Position numbers and translations under genes: made by a program | DNA from: Gillisella taibaishanensis | GTDB taxonomy: Bacteria > Pseudomonadota > Alphaproteobacteria > Rhizobiales > Rhizobiaceae | DNA length: 64,000 nucleotides | Direction of reading: 5' to 3' | Assembly (NCBI RefSeq): GCF_001938985.1 | Contig: NZ_MKIN01000027.1 | Span: 248,001-312,000 of the forward strand | In this document: one piece after another, positions 26,673 through 35,294 of the stretch | Position numbering within the stretch: the first letter of the stretch is position 1 | Layout of the letters: each line of letters opens with the position of its first letter | The notes under the pieces: generated by a model | Told to the model about the DNA's origin: nothing | Database searches by the model: none | What the model saw: only the letters and a program-made list of their open reading frames with translations

Positions 26673-27572
26673 ATGACCAGCGACACGCCGAACGATCACG
26701 ACAAGGTCGCCAATCAGACCGCGACAGCGGACAGTGCCGTTGACGGCCATGCGGATCAGCAGGAGGTCAACAACGCCTCCCGTGGTCCGCGGCTGCGGGA
26801 AATTCCGCTGCGGCTGATGGTGCCAAACCTGATCACCGTGCTCGCCATCTGCGCCGGCCTGACCGGCGTGCGGCTGGCCTTCGAGGGGCGGTTCGAACTT
26901 GCGGTCGGCATGGTCCTGGTCGCCGCCTTTCTCGATGGCATCGATGGGCGCATCGCCCGTCTGATGAAGGCCACGTCAAAATTCGGCGCCCAGATGGATT
27001 CGCTCGCCGATATCGTCAATTTCGGCGTTGCGCCGGGGCTGGTTCTCTATGTCTACGTGCTCGATCAAGCCCGGTCTTTCGGCTGGATCGCCGCTCTCGT
27101 CTTTGCCATTGCAGCAGGTTTGAGGCTGGCGCGCTTCAACGTCATGGAAGAGCGCGCGATCAAGGCGCCCTGGCAGAGTGCCTATTTCGTCGGTGTGCCG
27201 GCGCCAGCCGGCGCACTGCTGGTGATGCTGCCGATCTATCTCGGCTTTCTCGGCGTCGACCCCTCGCCTGGCGTTGGCTTTGCCTCTGCCGCCTATACGT
27301 TGTTGATTGCTTTTCTGCTGATCAGCCGCCTACCCGTGTGGTCGGGCAAATCGGAAAAGAAAGTGCGCCGCGACTTCGTGCTGCCGCTGACGCTTGCTGT
27401 CGTGCTCTATGTGGCACTGCTGATGAGCTATACCTGGGAAGTTCTGTCGGTGACCGTTATCGTCTATCTGGTCTCGCTGCCCTTCGGCGCACGCGCCTGG
27501 AAGCGAAAATATGGCACCCTGACCGTGTTCGATGACATCCATCACGGCGCGGGCATGGACCGGGGCCTCTGA
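26673..27572 (+). CDS. pssA: CDP-diacylglycerol--serine O-phosphatidyltransferase
   Basis: A 299-residue inner-membrane enzyme making phosphatidylserine from CDP-diacylglycerol and serine. The CDP-alcohol phosphotransferase motif reads DGIDGRIARLMKATSKFGAQ, followed by MDSLADIV. About eight hydrophobic segments follow the polar N-terminus. The start is ATG 26673; the longer frame from 26436 overlaps psd. psd-pssA form a two-gene lipid operon. Confidence 0.95.
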   Translation: MTSDTPNDHDKVANQTATADSAVDGHADQQEVNNASRGPRLREIPLRLMVPNLITVLAICAGLTGVRLAFEGRFELAVGMVLVAAFLDGIDGRIARLMKATSKFGAQMDSLADIVNFGVAPGLVLYVYVLDQARSFGWIAALVFAIAAGLRLARFNVMEERAIKAPWQSAYFVGVPAPAGALLVMLPIYLGFLGVDPSPGVGFASAAYTLLIAFLLISRLPVWSGKSEKKVRRDFVLPLTLAVVLYVALLMSYTWEVLSVTVIVYLVSLPFGARAWKRKYGTLTVFDDIHHGAGMDRGL

Positions 27573-27869
27573 TTCGAAGAGCCCTTTCGAAGGTCGTGAT
27601 ATCACGATTTTTCAGCGTAACCGCCCCGTGCCCGGTGTTTGCAGCGGCCGAAACTCCCTGAAACGCAGGGGGCAAGCGGAAAGGTTGTAATATAGATTCA
27701 CGAAAAGTAGCGCTCTTTGATTTAAATTAATTTGCTTTCTTCACGAATTTGTCATGTTCTCGAGAGCGGTTCGATACTGTTGGCATGGATGTCGCAGCGA
27801 ACCATCCACCGAGAGACGGAGCAGCCAAGAAGAGACTGCCCGCCGAGGAAACATTTTTTGGAGATGACA

Positions 27870-28025
27870 ATGCCAGCCCCCGCCGTGTCGCAGACGAACG
27901 AACCGCAGCAGCCGGTTCAGGCGCCGATCAAGCTCGAACTGAGCGACAATTACGGACCGATCGGCCTGAAGGCCGTTATTGCAGCCTCCCTGATGCTGCA
28001 GCGCAAGGCCAAGAAGGTCGCGTAA
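27870..28025 (+). CDS. Small conserved-looking hypothetical protein (51 aa)
   Basis: A 51-residue polar protein: a Pro/Gln-rich start (MPAPAVSQTNEPQQPVQAP) and a C-terminal half reading DNYGPIGLKAVIAASLMLQR that could form one amphipathic helix. GGAG lies seven bases before ATG 27870, which favours it over ATG 27864. I do not recognise a function. The codon usage is like that of its neighbours and it resembles small proteins annotated in rhizobia. Confidence 0.6.
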   Translation: MPAPAVSQTNEPQQPVQAPIKLELSDNYGPIGLKAVIAASLMLQRKAKKVA

Positions 28026-28129
28026 CGCATTCCCCGTCCGCAGGAGCCCCAGGCTCACGGACAGCTTGGAATGCCACAGATTAGGAAGCGTTGCATGAAC
28101 GCTTCCTCAAAATCTATCGTGCCGAACCG

Positions 28130-28897
28130 TCAAAACAGCGAAAGCTGGGTATTGCCCGGCTTGTCTTGCGTTTTGCGCTCATCCGGCTGCGGCGCAAGAG
28201 CCATCGGCGTCTGAAGATCGGCGCCTGTGTTGGCGACCTTGTTGACCTTGTCGGACACGGGGATTGCCTCGAAGACATCCTCGCCCGAGGGCCGCATGAG
28301 ATCGGCAACGTGGCGTGGCTCGTTGGTCTTGCAATCCAGCCAGCGACTGAAATCTTCCGGCTGGATGACAACGGGCATACGATTGTGAATAGCACCGATG
28401 CGGCTATTGGCTGACGTCGTCAGGATCGCCCCTGTGTCGATTTCCGAACCGTCGGCGGCCGCAAAGGTCTCGACCAGACCGCCGAAGGCCACCACCTTGC
28501 CCTTGAGCGGACGGATCCAATAAGCCTGCGGCTTGGCGCCACTGTCTTTCGCCGGACGGTGCCACTCATAGAAGCCCGACGCGGGAATGAGCACGCGGCG
28601 ATGGCGCATGGCACCACGAAACGAGGCTTTCTCCGCTGCCGTCTCGGAGCGGGCATTGATCAGCAGCGGAAAATCAGCGGGGTCCTTTACCCAGCCCGGC
28701 AGAAATCCCCAGCGCACCAGAAGCGATCGCCGATCCGGCAGATTGCTGCCGGGAATGCCGGCATCGGCAGCGCCGACGGTCAGGATCGGCTGGGTCGGGG
28801 CGATGTTGAACCTCGGCGGAAAACCATCGATCTCGTGAAGACCGAAAGTCTCCATGATCTCTTCAGGCGTCACGGTCAGAGCAAAACGTCCACACAT
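28130..28897 (-). CDS. SOS response-associated peptidase family protein, YedK/HMCES type
   Basis: A 255-residue SRAP-domain protein that would form a covalent thiazolidine link with abasic sites in single-stranded DNA. The start MCGRF places the catalytic Cys at position 2 after Met removal. IPASGFYEWH supplies the catalytic Glu, and SRIGAIHNRMPVVIQP carries the conserved His. The frame to 28948 would bury Cys2, so ATG 28897 is required. It overlaps no neighbour; the NUDIX gene is divergent. Confidence 0.94.
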   Translation of the reverse strand: MCGRFALTVTPEEIMETFGLHEIDGFPPRFNIAPTQPILTVGAADAGIPGSNLPDRRSLLVRWGFLPGWVKDPADFPLLINARSETAAEKASFRGAMRHRRVLIPASGFYEWHRPAKDSGAKPQAYWIRPLKGKVVAFGGLVETFAAADGSEIDTGAILTTSANSRIGAIHNRMPVVIQPEDFSRWLDCKTNEPRHVADLMRPSGEDVFEAIPVSDKVNKVANTGADLQTPMALAPQPDERKTQDKPGNTQLSLF

Positions 28898-28968
28898 GGG
28901 CTTGTCTTCGCAGCCGCAGCGCCTATCGTCAAGCAACCGACTGAACACAGGATCGAAGGCAGGATTGC

Positions 28969-29415
28969 ATGACTGACGAACAGGTTTCGACCCCGATCAC
29001 CTTTGCGCCAGCCTCCTCCGCCATCGTGATCCGGGATGGCAGGCTGCTGCTGGTCAAGCGCTCGAAGCCGCCAGCAGCCGATCTCTACGCCTTCCCAGGC
29101 GGACGCGGCGAACGGGGCGAGACACCTGAAGAGACGGCATTGCGCGAGTTGAAGGAGGAGACCGGGCTTGATGCGCATAGCCCCCGATTATTTGTCAGCT
29201 ACGACCTTACTCCAGATCCCGGCGGGCCCGCGCATCATCACTTCCACCTCTCCGTCTTCCTGGTGACGCTCGCGGATCCGTCTGCCGAAGCAGTGGCCGA
29301 AAGCGACGCGTTGGAACTCGGCTGGTATACTCCTGACGAGATCCGTCACCTACCCGCGCCGGCCAGCGTGGTCGATTGCGTGGAAAGACTGGTGGCTGCC
29401 GGGGAAGCGTCGTAA
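28969..29415 (+). CDS. NUDIX hydrolase
   Basis: A 148-residue pyrophosphohydrolase. The NUDIX box is complete: GGRGERGETPEETALRELKE followed by ETGL (about residues 44-66). The N-terminus ASSAIVIRDGRLLLVKRSKPP is the usual first strand. The substrate is not readable; ADP-ribose or NTP clean-up are common for this type. AGGA precedes ATG 28969. It is followed by the TIGR02301 gene after 67 bp. Confidence 0.93.
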   Translation: MTDEQVSTPITFAPASSAIVIRDGRLLLVKRSKPPAADLYAFPGGRGERGETPEETALRELKEETGLDAHSPRLFVSYDLTPDPGGPAHHHFHLSVFLVTLADPSAEAVAESDALELGWYTPDEIRHLPAPASVVDCVERLVAAGEAS

Positions 29416-29482
29416 AATGACGGCTTCGAATCTCTCAGCGGCCAAAAGGCCTGATGAAGGCGGATCGCCGCTACGGACATGC

Positions 29483-29932
29483 ATGACACGAGCCCTGCTG
29501 CTGCCCTTTCTTGCGCCTGCCCTTCTCTGCCTGATCGCAGCCGCACCCGTTGTGCCTTCCGGCAAGCGGCCGGGCGACGCGCCTTCGTCTTCACCGGCTG
29601 CAACCTCGTCCGTGGCCCCTGCCCCTTCCGTGCCTTACGATAGGCAGCTCACCAAGCTTTCGGAAATTCTGGGTACCGTCACCTATTTGCGCAATCTTTG
29701 CGCGGGCAAGCCGGAGCCGCAATGGCGGGCGGCCGCGGAAAAGTTGATCGCGCTTGATGCCGGCAACGAACCGGCCCGCCAGCAGGCTCTGACGGCCGCC
29801 TATAACCGAGGTTACCGGGCTTTCGCTGCCATACATGCCTCTTGCACTTCCCAGGCGCGACTGGCAGAAAGCCAGTATCGTGCCGAAGGCGCAACACTTG
29901 TTCGAGAAATGACCGCGCGCTTTGGAAATTAA
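29483..29932 (+). CDS. TIGR02301 family protein, exported
   Basis: A 149-residue protein with a signal peptide (MTRALLLPFLAPALLCLIAAAP). The mature part has the family block ILGTVTYLRNLCAGKPEPQW and a second Cys near the end (AAIHASCTSQARLAES), which could form a disulfide in the periplasm. TIGR02301 proteins are small alphaproteobacterial proteins of unknown function. The start is at ATG 29483; the frame from 29417 adds a polar stretch before the signal. Confidence 0.8.
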   Translation: MTRALLLPFLAPALLCLIAAAPVVPSGKRPGDAPSSSPAATSSVAPAPSVPYDRQLTKLSEILGTVTYLRNLCAGKPEPQWRAAAEKLIALDAGNEPARQQALTAAYNRGYRAFAAIHASCTSQARLAESQYRAEGATLVREMTARFGN

Positions 29933-30031
29933 CCAATAATTCACACGAATTGGCATTCGCCCGTGTCGTTTTGACAAAACACTGATAGAGTCGTTAACAG
30001 CTGAGTAAGTATCGCTTCGAGGACATGCAGA

Positions 30032-30289
30032 ATGGAACCACGCCGCAACGAGATTGACGACATGATCGTTCATGAAAAGATGCAGGCTGCCCTCGAATAT
30101 CAGAACGAGGCTTGGGCCGATGGCATGGCCGATGGTATCGAGCCGGAAATTATTGCCGATGCCGCCATTGCGCTTGCTATGCGCGAAACCATCCGCATCC
30201 ATGGCGAAGATGGTGCAGAAGCCATGCTCGAGTCCTTGCGCGCCCGCATGCTGGCCGGCGAGTTTTCTCCCACGCGTAGTGTTCAGTAA
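30032..30289 (+). CDS. Small hypothetical protein (85 aa)
   Basis: An 85-residue acidic, helical protein without Cys or membrane segments. GAGGAC lies nine bases before the ATG. EYQNEAWADGMADGIEPEII and a following helix are its main features. It ends 17 bp before the next gene and probably shares a transcript with it. I do not recognise a family. Confidence 0.7.
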   Translation: MEPRRNEIDDMIVHEKMQAALEYQNEAWADGMADGIEPEIIADAAIALAMRETIRIHGEDGAEAMLESLRARMLAGEFSPTRSVQ

Positions 30290-30306
30290 GGTTCAGAGGC
30301 AAGACG

Positions 30307-31086
30307 ATGCGTAAGGCATGCCAGACCGCGGCCAAGGCCACCGGTCGCAAGAATGATGTAAAGACAGTCCTGGCCAGCGGCCTGATTGCAGGCTTAGCCC
30401 TTCTGGCGCTTCCCGGCAGCGGCTTTGCCCTGTCGGAATTGCAGGGTGCCGCCGCCAAGGATGGCGCCCAGGCAGGCCAGCAGCCCGCCGCCGAGCAGCC
30501 CGGCCTTCCGGCCGATGGCAGCGCGCCAGCCAAGCCCGCAGCCCCAGGCTCTGAGCCGCAGCAGGCAACGCCAGCAGACAAGGCCAAGGGTGCCGCCGCC
30601 GAAGCCGGCCAGCGCGCCCCTGTCGAAGTGATCCACGATATAAGCAAGGCACCGGAACCGGTGCGCAAGATGCGCGAAAAGCTGGTCGAGGCCGCGGCAT
30701 CCGGCGATCCGGAACGGCTTCGGGCTTTGCTGTCCGATGGCAAGGAACAGACGGCGCTGGCGCTCGGCAATGACAATGGCGATCCGATCCAGACGATTAA
30801 GAGCGTATCGGGCGACCCTGACGGCCTTGAAGTGCTGGCGATCATGCTCGACGTGCTGCAGACCGGCTTCGTGCATGTCAATGCCGGCACTCCGGAAGAG
30901 GCTTATGTCTGGCCCTACTTCGCTGAAAAGCCGCTGAACTCTTTGACACCGCCCGAAAAAGTGGAATTGCTGCGGCTGATCACCGCCGGCGACTTCGAGA
31001 GCATGCTTGAAGTCGGCAATTACAATTTCTTCCGCATCGGCATTTCGCCCGACGGCAAATGGAAATTCTTCACCGCCGGCGACTGA
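30307..31086 (+). CDS. Exported hypothetical protein (259 aa)
   Basis: A signal peptide (VLASGLIAGLALLALPGSGFA) is followed by a low-complexity Ala/Pro/Gln linker to about residue 110. The folded C-terminal half starts at PEPVRKMREKLVEAAASGDP and ends FRIGISPDGKWKFFTAGD. It is probably periplasmic. Similar proteins occur in Rhizobiales, but I know no function. GAGG precedes ATG 30307. Confidence 0.75.
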   Translation: MRKACQTAAKATGRKNDVKTVLASGLIAGLALLALPGSGFALSELQGAAAKDGAQAGQQPAAEQPGLPADGSAPAKPAAPGSEPQQATPADKAKGAAAEAGQRAPVEVIHDISKAPEPVRKMREKLVEAAASGDPERLRALLSDGKEQTALALGNDNGDPIQTIKSVSGDPDGLEVLAIMLDVLQTGFVHVNAGTPEEAYVWPYFAEKPLNSLTPPEKVELLRLITAGDFESMLEVGNYNFFRIGISPDGKWKFFTAGD

Positions 31087-31333
31087 GGCTTGGGCTTTTC
31101 CTGCAAACCGCTCAGCGGGAGCAGATCAAGATTGCGCAGAGCCGCCTCATGGCGGCTTTGTTCATTTGGGCAGGCTTCGCAAAACGTGCGGCAGACCGAC
31201 AAGCACTTGTCTTTGCCAAGCACCCGGCGTCACCCCATCTCCATCTTGGAAAACCATCGCACCGAATCCTATTTTCGGTACAATGCTATGGCGTTCGGTG
31301 CGAAGAACGCGCGAAAAGGTATCGGATCGTTTC

Positions 31334-32176
31334 ATGCCAACCGCTTTTCTTGATGACAGGGCCTTCATCTCGGTCACCGGGACAGATGCCGCCCATTTTC
31401 TCAACAATCTGCTGACGGCGGATATCAGCCTGACCTCTGCCGGACAGGCGGGGCCATCAGCGCTCTTGACGCCCCAGGGCAAGATCCTGTTCGACCTGCT
31501 GGTCTATCCCCAGGCGGATGGCTATCTGCTGGAAGTGGCTGCAAGCGAACGCGACAACCTGATCCGGCGGCTGACGATCTACAAACTGCGTGCCGCCGTG
31601 ACGTTGTCGGCGACGGATCATGCCGGCGTCACCGTGTTCTGGGGTAGCGACTGGCCGGCAGATGGCGCAGAAGATCGTCGCTTTGCCGCCGCCGGCGTGC
31701 CGCTGTGGCGGGTGCCGGGCAAAGTCGATGGCTCCGGGACGGATGCGGCAGCCTATACGGCCCAGCGCATCGAGACCGGTGTCGCCGAAGCCGGGTTGGA
31801 TTATCCGCTTCAGGATGCTTATCCGCATGACGTGCTGTTCGACCTCAACGGCGGCGTCTCCTTCAAGAAGGGCTGCTATGTCGGTCAGGAAGTGGTGTCG
31901 CGCATGCATCACCGCAAGGCAGCACGCCGGCGCATTGCCGTGGTCAACTCCGACGCTCCGCTTCCCGTAACAGGCACAGAACTGCGTGTCGACGGGCGGC
32001 CGCTCGGCACGCTCGGCACCGTGCTTGGCGACAAGGGGCTCGCGATCGTGCGCATCGACCGGGCGGGCGAGGCCATGGCCAAGGGATCGGCCATCCTGGC
32101 TGGCGATCTGGCGGTCACGCTGCATTTGCCTGACTGGACCGGGCTTGCCTTCCCGGCTAGCGCCGACGAGGACTGA
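31334..32176 (+). CDS. YgfZ/GcvT-type folate-binding protein
   Basis: A 280-residue relative of the glycine-cleavage T protein. The YgfZ hallmark KGCYVGQEVVSRMHHR (K-G-C-Y-x-G-Q-E) lies near residue 181. YgfZ/IBA57 proteins use tetrahydrofolate to help assemble or repair certain Fe-S enzymes. The start is ATG 31334; the longer frame from 31007 overlaps the previous gene. The HD hydrolase begins one base after its stop codon. Confidence 0.93.
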   Translation: MPTAFLDDRAFISVTGTDAAHFLNNLLTADISLTSAGQAGPSALLTPQGKILFDLLVYPQADGYLLEVAASERDNLIRRLTIYKLRAAVTLSATDHAGVTVFWGSDWPADGAEDRRFAAAGVPLWRVPGKVDGSGTDAAAYTAQRIETGVAEAGLDYPLQDAYPHDVLFDLNGGVSFKKGCYVGQEVVSRMHHRKAARRRIAVVNSDAPLPVTGTELRVDGRPLGTLGTVLGDKGLAIVRIDRAGEAMAKGSAILAGDLAVTLHLPDWTGLAFPASADED

Positions 32177-32177
32177 A

Positions 32178-32879
32178 ATGGCGGCCTCCCCTCCTTCTGC
32201 ACCCCGCGTGGCCTCCTTGGACGTCACTCTGACTGAGCCGCCGGAGACGGCGCGAGCCTGGCAGCGGATGCTGTCCGGTCGCCGTCTCGATCTGCTCGAT
32301 CCCTCGCCGCTTGATGTCGAACTGTCAGACATTGCCCACGGTCTGGCGCGGGTGGCGCGCTGGAACGGTCAGACGGTCGGCGATCACGCATTTTCCGTTG
32401 CCCAGCATTGCCTTGTCGTCGAGGAGATCTTTCGCCGCTGCAACAGCAAATATTCCGCCAATGACCTGCAGATGACCCTGCTGCATGATGCGCCGGAATA
32501 TGTGATCGGCGACATGATCTCGCCGTTCAAGGCGGTGGTCGGCGGCGGCTATAAGCTGGTGGAGCACCGGTTGGAGGCGGCCATTCACCTGCGTTTCGGC
32601 CTTCCGGCCCATCCCACCGCAAATCTGAAAAGCCTGATCAAGAAGGCCGATTGCATTGCCGCTTATTTCGAGGCGACCGAGCTGGCCGGCTTTAGCCGGG
32701 GCGAGGCGGTCAAGATCTTCGGCCAGCCGCGCCATATCACCGCCGACATGCTGCCGCTCGGACCGATGCCGGCCACCGAGGCACAACGCCGGTTTTCCGA
32801 ACGTTTCGAGGCAATCGAGCAATTGCGCGCGCAAGAGCCGGCGACAAAGAAGACGGCTGGAAAGGCCTCCACACCATGA
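32178..32879 (+). CDS. HD-domain hydrolase, YfbR-like
   Basis: A 233-residue metal-dependent phosphohydrolase. The HD motif LLHDAPEYVIGDMISPFK lies around residue 105, preceded by DHAFSVAQHCLVVEEIF, which carries the first His. The pattern resembles the YfbR 5'-deoxynucleotidase group, so nucleotide hydrolysis is plausible. Its stop overlaps the tyrosine phosphatase start by 4 bp (32876-32879). Confidence 0.88.
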   Translation: MAASPPSAPRVASLDVTLTEPPETARAWQRMLSGRRLDLLDPSPLDVELSDIAHGLARVARWNGQTVGDHAFSVAQHCLVVEEIFRRCNSKYSANDLQMTLLHDAPEYVIGDMISPFKAVVGGGYKLVEHRLEAAIHLRFGLPAHPTANLKSLIKKADCIAAYFEATELAGFSRGEAVKIFGQPRHITADMLPLGPMPATEAQRRFSERFEAIEQLRAQEPATKKTAGKASTP

Positions 32880-33418
32880 CGTGTTTCGTTGTCAGCCCTC
32901 TATCGCGCCTCGCAGAAATGGCCGTGCGTCACAAGGCGCGCGAGATGATCAGCCTTCTCGCCAAGGGTCAGGATTTTCACCGCCCGGCGGTTATCAACGC
33001 GGAACGGCATCTGACGCTGTCGATGAACGATATCAGCTTTGCCGGCACCGGCGATCTTATCGCCCCGCAGGAGGCGCATGTGCGAGAGATCATCGAATTC
33101 GCCAAGGCCTGGGACAGCTCGGCACCGCTTTTGATTCATTGCTGGATGGGCGTCTCGCGCTCGCCGGCGGCAGCGATGATCGCCAGCCTAGCGCTCCATC
33201 CAGATCAGGACGACGAGGCGCTAGCCCAGGGCCTGCGGCTGGCCTCGCCCTATGCGACGCCAAATAGCCGGATGATCGACATCGCCGACGGTCTGCTGAT
33301 GCGCGGCGGCCGATTTGCAGCAGCAGTGAAACGGCTGGGACGCGGCAAGGATGCAGACGGAAACGCGCCCTTCGTGCTGCCGCTTCGCGCAGCGGACTCA
33401 GTGGCCGGAGCGGCCTGA
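32876..33418 (+). CDS. Tyrosine phosphatase family protein
   Basis: A 180-residue protein with the Cys-dependent phosphatase P-loop HCWMGVSRS (HCx5RS) at about residues 83-91, preceded by the hydrophobic strand PLLI. The general-acid loop aspartate may be Asp52 in SMNDISF. The fold resembles small dual-specificity phosphatases found in alphaproteobacteria. It overlaps the HD hydrolase, suggesting the two act in related steps. It ends 185 bp from the convergent EF-hand gene. Confidence 0.85.
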   Translation: MTCFVVSPLSRLAEMAVRHKAREMISLLAKGQDFHRPAVINAERHLTLSMNDISFAGTGDLIAPQEAHVREIIEFAKAWDSSAPLLIHCWMGVSRSPAAAMIASLALHPDQDDEALAQGLRLASPYATPNSRMIDIADGLLMRGGRFAAAVKRLGRGKDADGNAPFVLPLRAADSVAGAA

Positions 33419-33603
33419 TAGGCAGGGCGATTCTTTAGGAAGGAATTGGCGCGGCATAGGCATCATGTCTCCATGCCGGCGGTCTTCGAAATGCGCCCCT
33501 GCGGGCGGCGTGCAGCCTCATGGCTGCCAGGTCTTACAGCGACAGGATCAACCCATCAACGAACCGGCGCGTGCCGGACCGGTCTTACTGTAGAGTCAGC
33601 CGT

Positions 33604-34251
33604 TCAGGCAGACGCTGTCTGGGCATTCGTGTCGGTCGTGCTGGTATCGTCAGCGGTACCGCCAGCGGAACGATAGGCTTCGATCACAGACCGCATCTGA
33701 TTGAAGACATCGTCCATGGTGAAGCTGTCGTCGCTGCTGGTGCTATCGCTGTCGCTGCCGAGAAGGCTGCTGAGGCTCGGCATGCCACTCGAACCACCCA
33801 TGCCGTCCATCATCTGCGAACGAGCTTTGTCATGGTCCGACTTCAGCTGATCTTCGGTGAGGTAGCCGGCCTTGTCGCTGTCGAGCTTTTCGAACAGCTT
33901 GGTGGCATCGTCTTCCGACATTTCCTTCGGACGATTGGCAACAAATTCGCTTTGGGTGACCTTGCCATCACTATCGCTATCCATGGCAGCGAAATGGCTC
34001 TTTTCGCGGCTGTCTTCGGTGGAAGACGCATCGCCGCGAGACAGCACAAGCGCCATCAGGTCGCTTGAAAGTTGCGAGGAAACGCCGGTGGCAGCGCTGT
34101 CGCTGAGAACGGTCGGGTCCTGGGTTCTGGTAGAGGCGGCCGCCTGTTCTTCTGCAGACACGACTCCGTCGCCATTGGTGTCGAGGCTGGATGTCGTGCC
34201 GACATTATAGGACGACACGGCAGAAAGAGACGTTGAAGAAACGCTCGTCAT
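33604..34251 (-). CDS. EF-hand domain protein
   Basis: A 215-residue, Ser/Asp-rich protein with no Cys. Canonical calcium loops are DTNGDGVVSAEE (24-35) and DSDSDGKVTQSE (91-102). A third, DSDKAGYLTEDQ (124-135), has Ala at position 5 and Gln at position 12 and is probably weak. The C-terminus is Ser/Asp/Thr-rich. There is no classical signal peptide; the composition would fit a secreted or calcium-responsive protein, but no export signal is proven. The gene has a long divergent intergenic region upstream. Confidence 0.85.
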   Translation of the reverse strand: MTSVSSTSLSAVSSYNVGTTSSLDTNGDGVVSAEEQAAASTRTQDPTVLSDSAATGVSSQLSSDLMALVLSRGDASSTEDSREKSHFAAMDSDSDGKVTQSEFVANRPKEMSEDDATKLFEKLDSDKAGYLTEDQLKSDHDKARSQMMDGMGGSSGMPSLSSLLGSDSDSTSSDDSFTMDDVFNQMRSVIEAYRSAGGTADDTSTTDTNAQTASA

Positions 34252-34644
34252 GATAAAATCCCTGTCTAGGTTTCATTTATTTTTTGGCGTCGCACATACG
34301 CGAGACAGGAAGACGCTTTGCGAGGGCTATCGTGATTTGGGGTGATCCGTCAAAAGTCAATTGTTATAGGTGATAATTTATAGCCAGTCCCGCAGACTGG
34401 CTCCTCGAAAATTAACCCACTGAAATATAAGATCTTCTGAACCCCCCGCAGCTGGATTTACCCCTGCCGTCAGCCTCAGTCACGCAAATGTGCGGATCAA
34501 ACGAGCAGCGATGGCGCCGGAAAGCATCGCTCCGGCTCATCCAATCAGGATTTCGCTGCATTCCCGGCCGTTTTGCAGGATGATGGCGGGATCAACTGAT
34601 TCCCTCCGCCCGGCAATCCCGCAGACACCAAAAGAGACAAGCCA
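34252..34644. other. Divergent intergenic region, EF-hand and HD genes
   Basis: 393 bp with the promoters of two divergent genes. The clearest structure is a perfect 8-bp hairpin, AGCCAGTC (34382-34389), loop CCGCA, GACTGGCT (34395-34402), followed by CCTCGAAAATT. It could end a small transcript, but no start or ORF is evident. AT-rich sequence lies at 34360-34380. Confidence 0.5.
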
Positions 34645-35289
34645 ATGATCGCTGCAGCCTTCACGCCCTATGACGATTTGGCCGAATGGCTTCTGCCGCA
34701 TGCCACTGAGGGTGATGACGGTTCCCATGATGTCGCTCACATCCTTCGGGTGTTTAAGAACGCCATGCGCATCCATGCCGTCGAAGGCGGCGATGGACCG
34801 GTGCTTGCCGCTGCCGTGCTGCTGCACGATTGCGTTTCCGTTGAGAAGAACTCGCCTCACAGAACCCAGGCCTCAAGGCTGGCCGCCGAAAAAGCGGAGA
34901 GTATTTTGGCCGAGCGTGAGGAATGGTCGAAGCCTCGGATCGAAGCCGTCGCCCATGCCATTCTCACCCATAGCTTTTCGGCCAATATCGCGCCCGAAAG
35001 CCTGGAGGCGAAGATCCTGCAGGATGCGGACAGGCTGGATGCGATCGGTGCCGTTGGTGCGGCCCGCTGTTTCTACATTGCCGGTCGGCTTGGCTCGGCG
35101 CTCTACGATCCAGCGGACCCTGAAGCCAAGGATCGCCCCCTGGACGACAAGCGCTTTGCCATCGACCACTTCCAAACAAAACTGTTCAAGCTGGCCGATG
35201 GCTTCCAGACCGAAACCGGCCAAGCCTTGGCCCGGGCGCGCCATGTTCGCCTGCAAACCTTGCTTTCTAACTTTCTCGATGAGATCTGA
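34645..35289 (+). CDS. HD-domain phosphohydrolase
   Basis: A 214-residue protein of the YedJ-like HD group. Metal-binding residues appear as GSHDVAHILRVFKNAMRI, LLHDCVSVEKN, HAILTHSF and ILQDADRLDAIG, the usual H...HD...H...D order. The substrate is probably a phosphorylated small molecule. It is followed 5 bp later by the MOSC gene, so the two share a transcript. Confidence 0.9.
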   Translation: MIAAAFTPYDDLAEWLLPHATEGDDGSHDVAHILRVFKNAMRIHAVEGGDGPVLAAAVLLHDCVSVEKNSPHRTQASRLAAEKAESILAEREEWSKPRIEAVAHAILTHSFSANIAPESLEAKILQDADRLDAIGAVGAARCFYIAGRLGSALYDPADPEAKDRPLDDKRFAIDHFQTKLFKLADGFQTETGQALARARHVRLQTLLSNFLDEI

Positions 35290-35294
35290 CGCCG

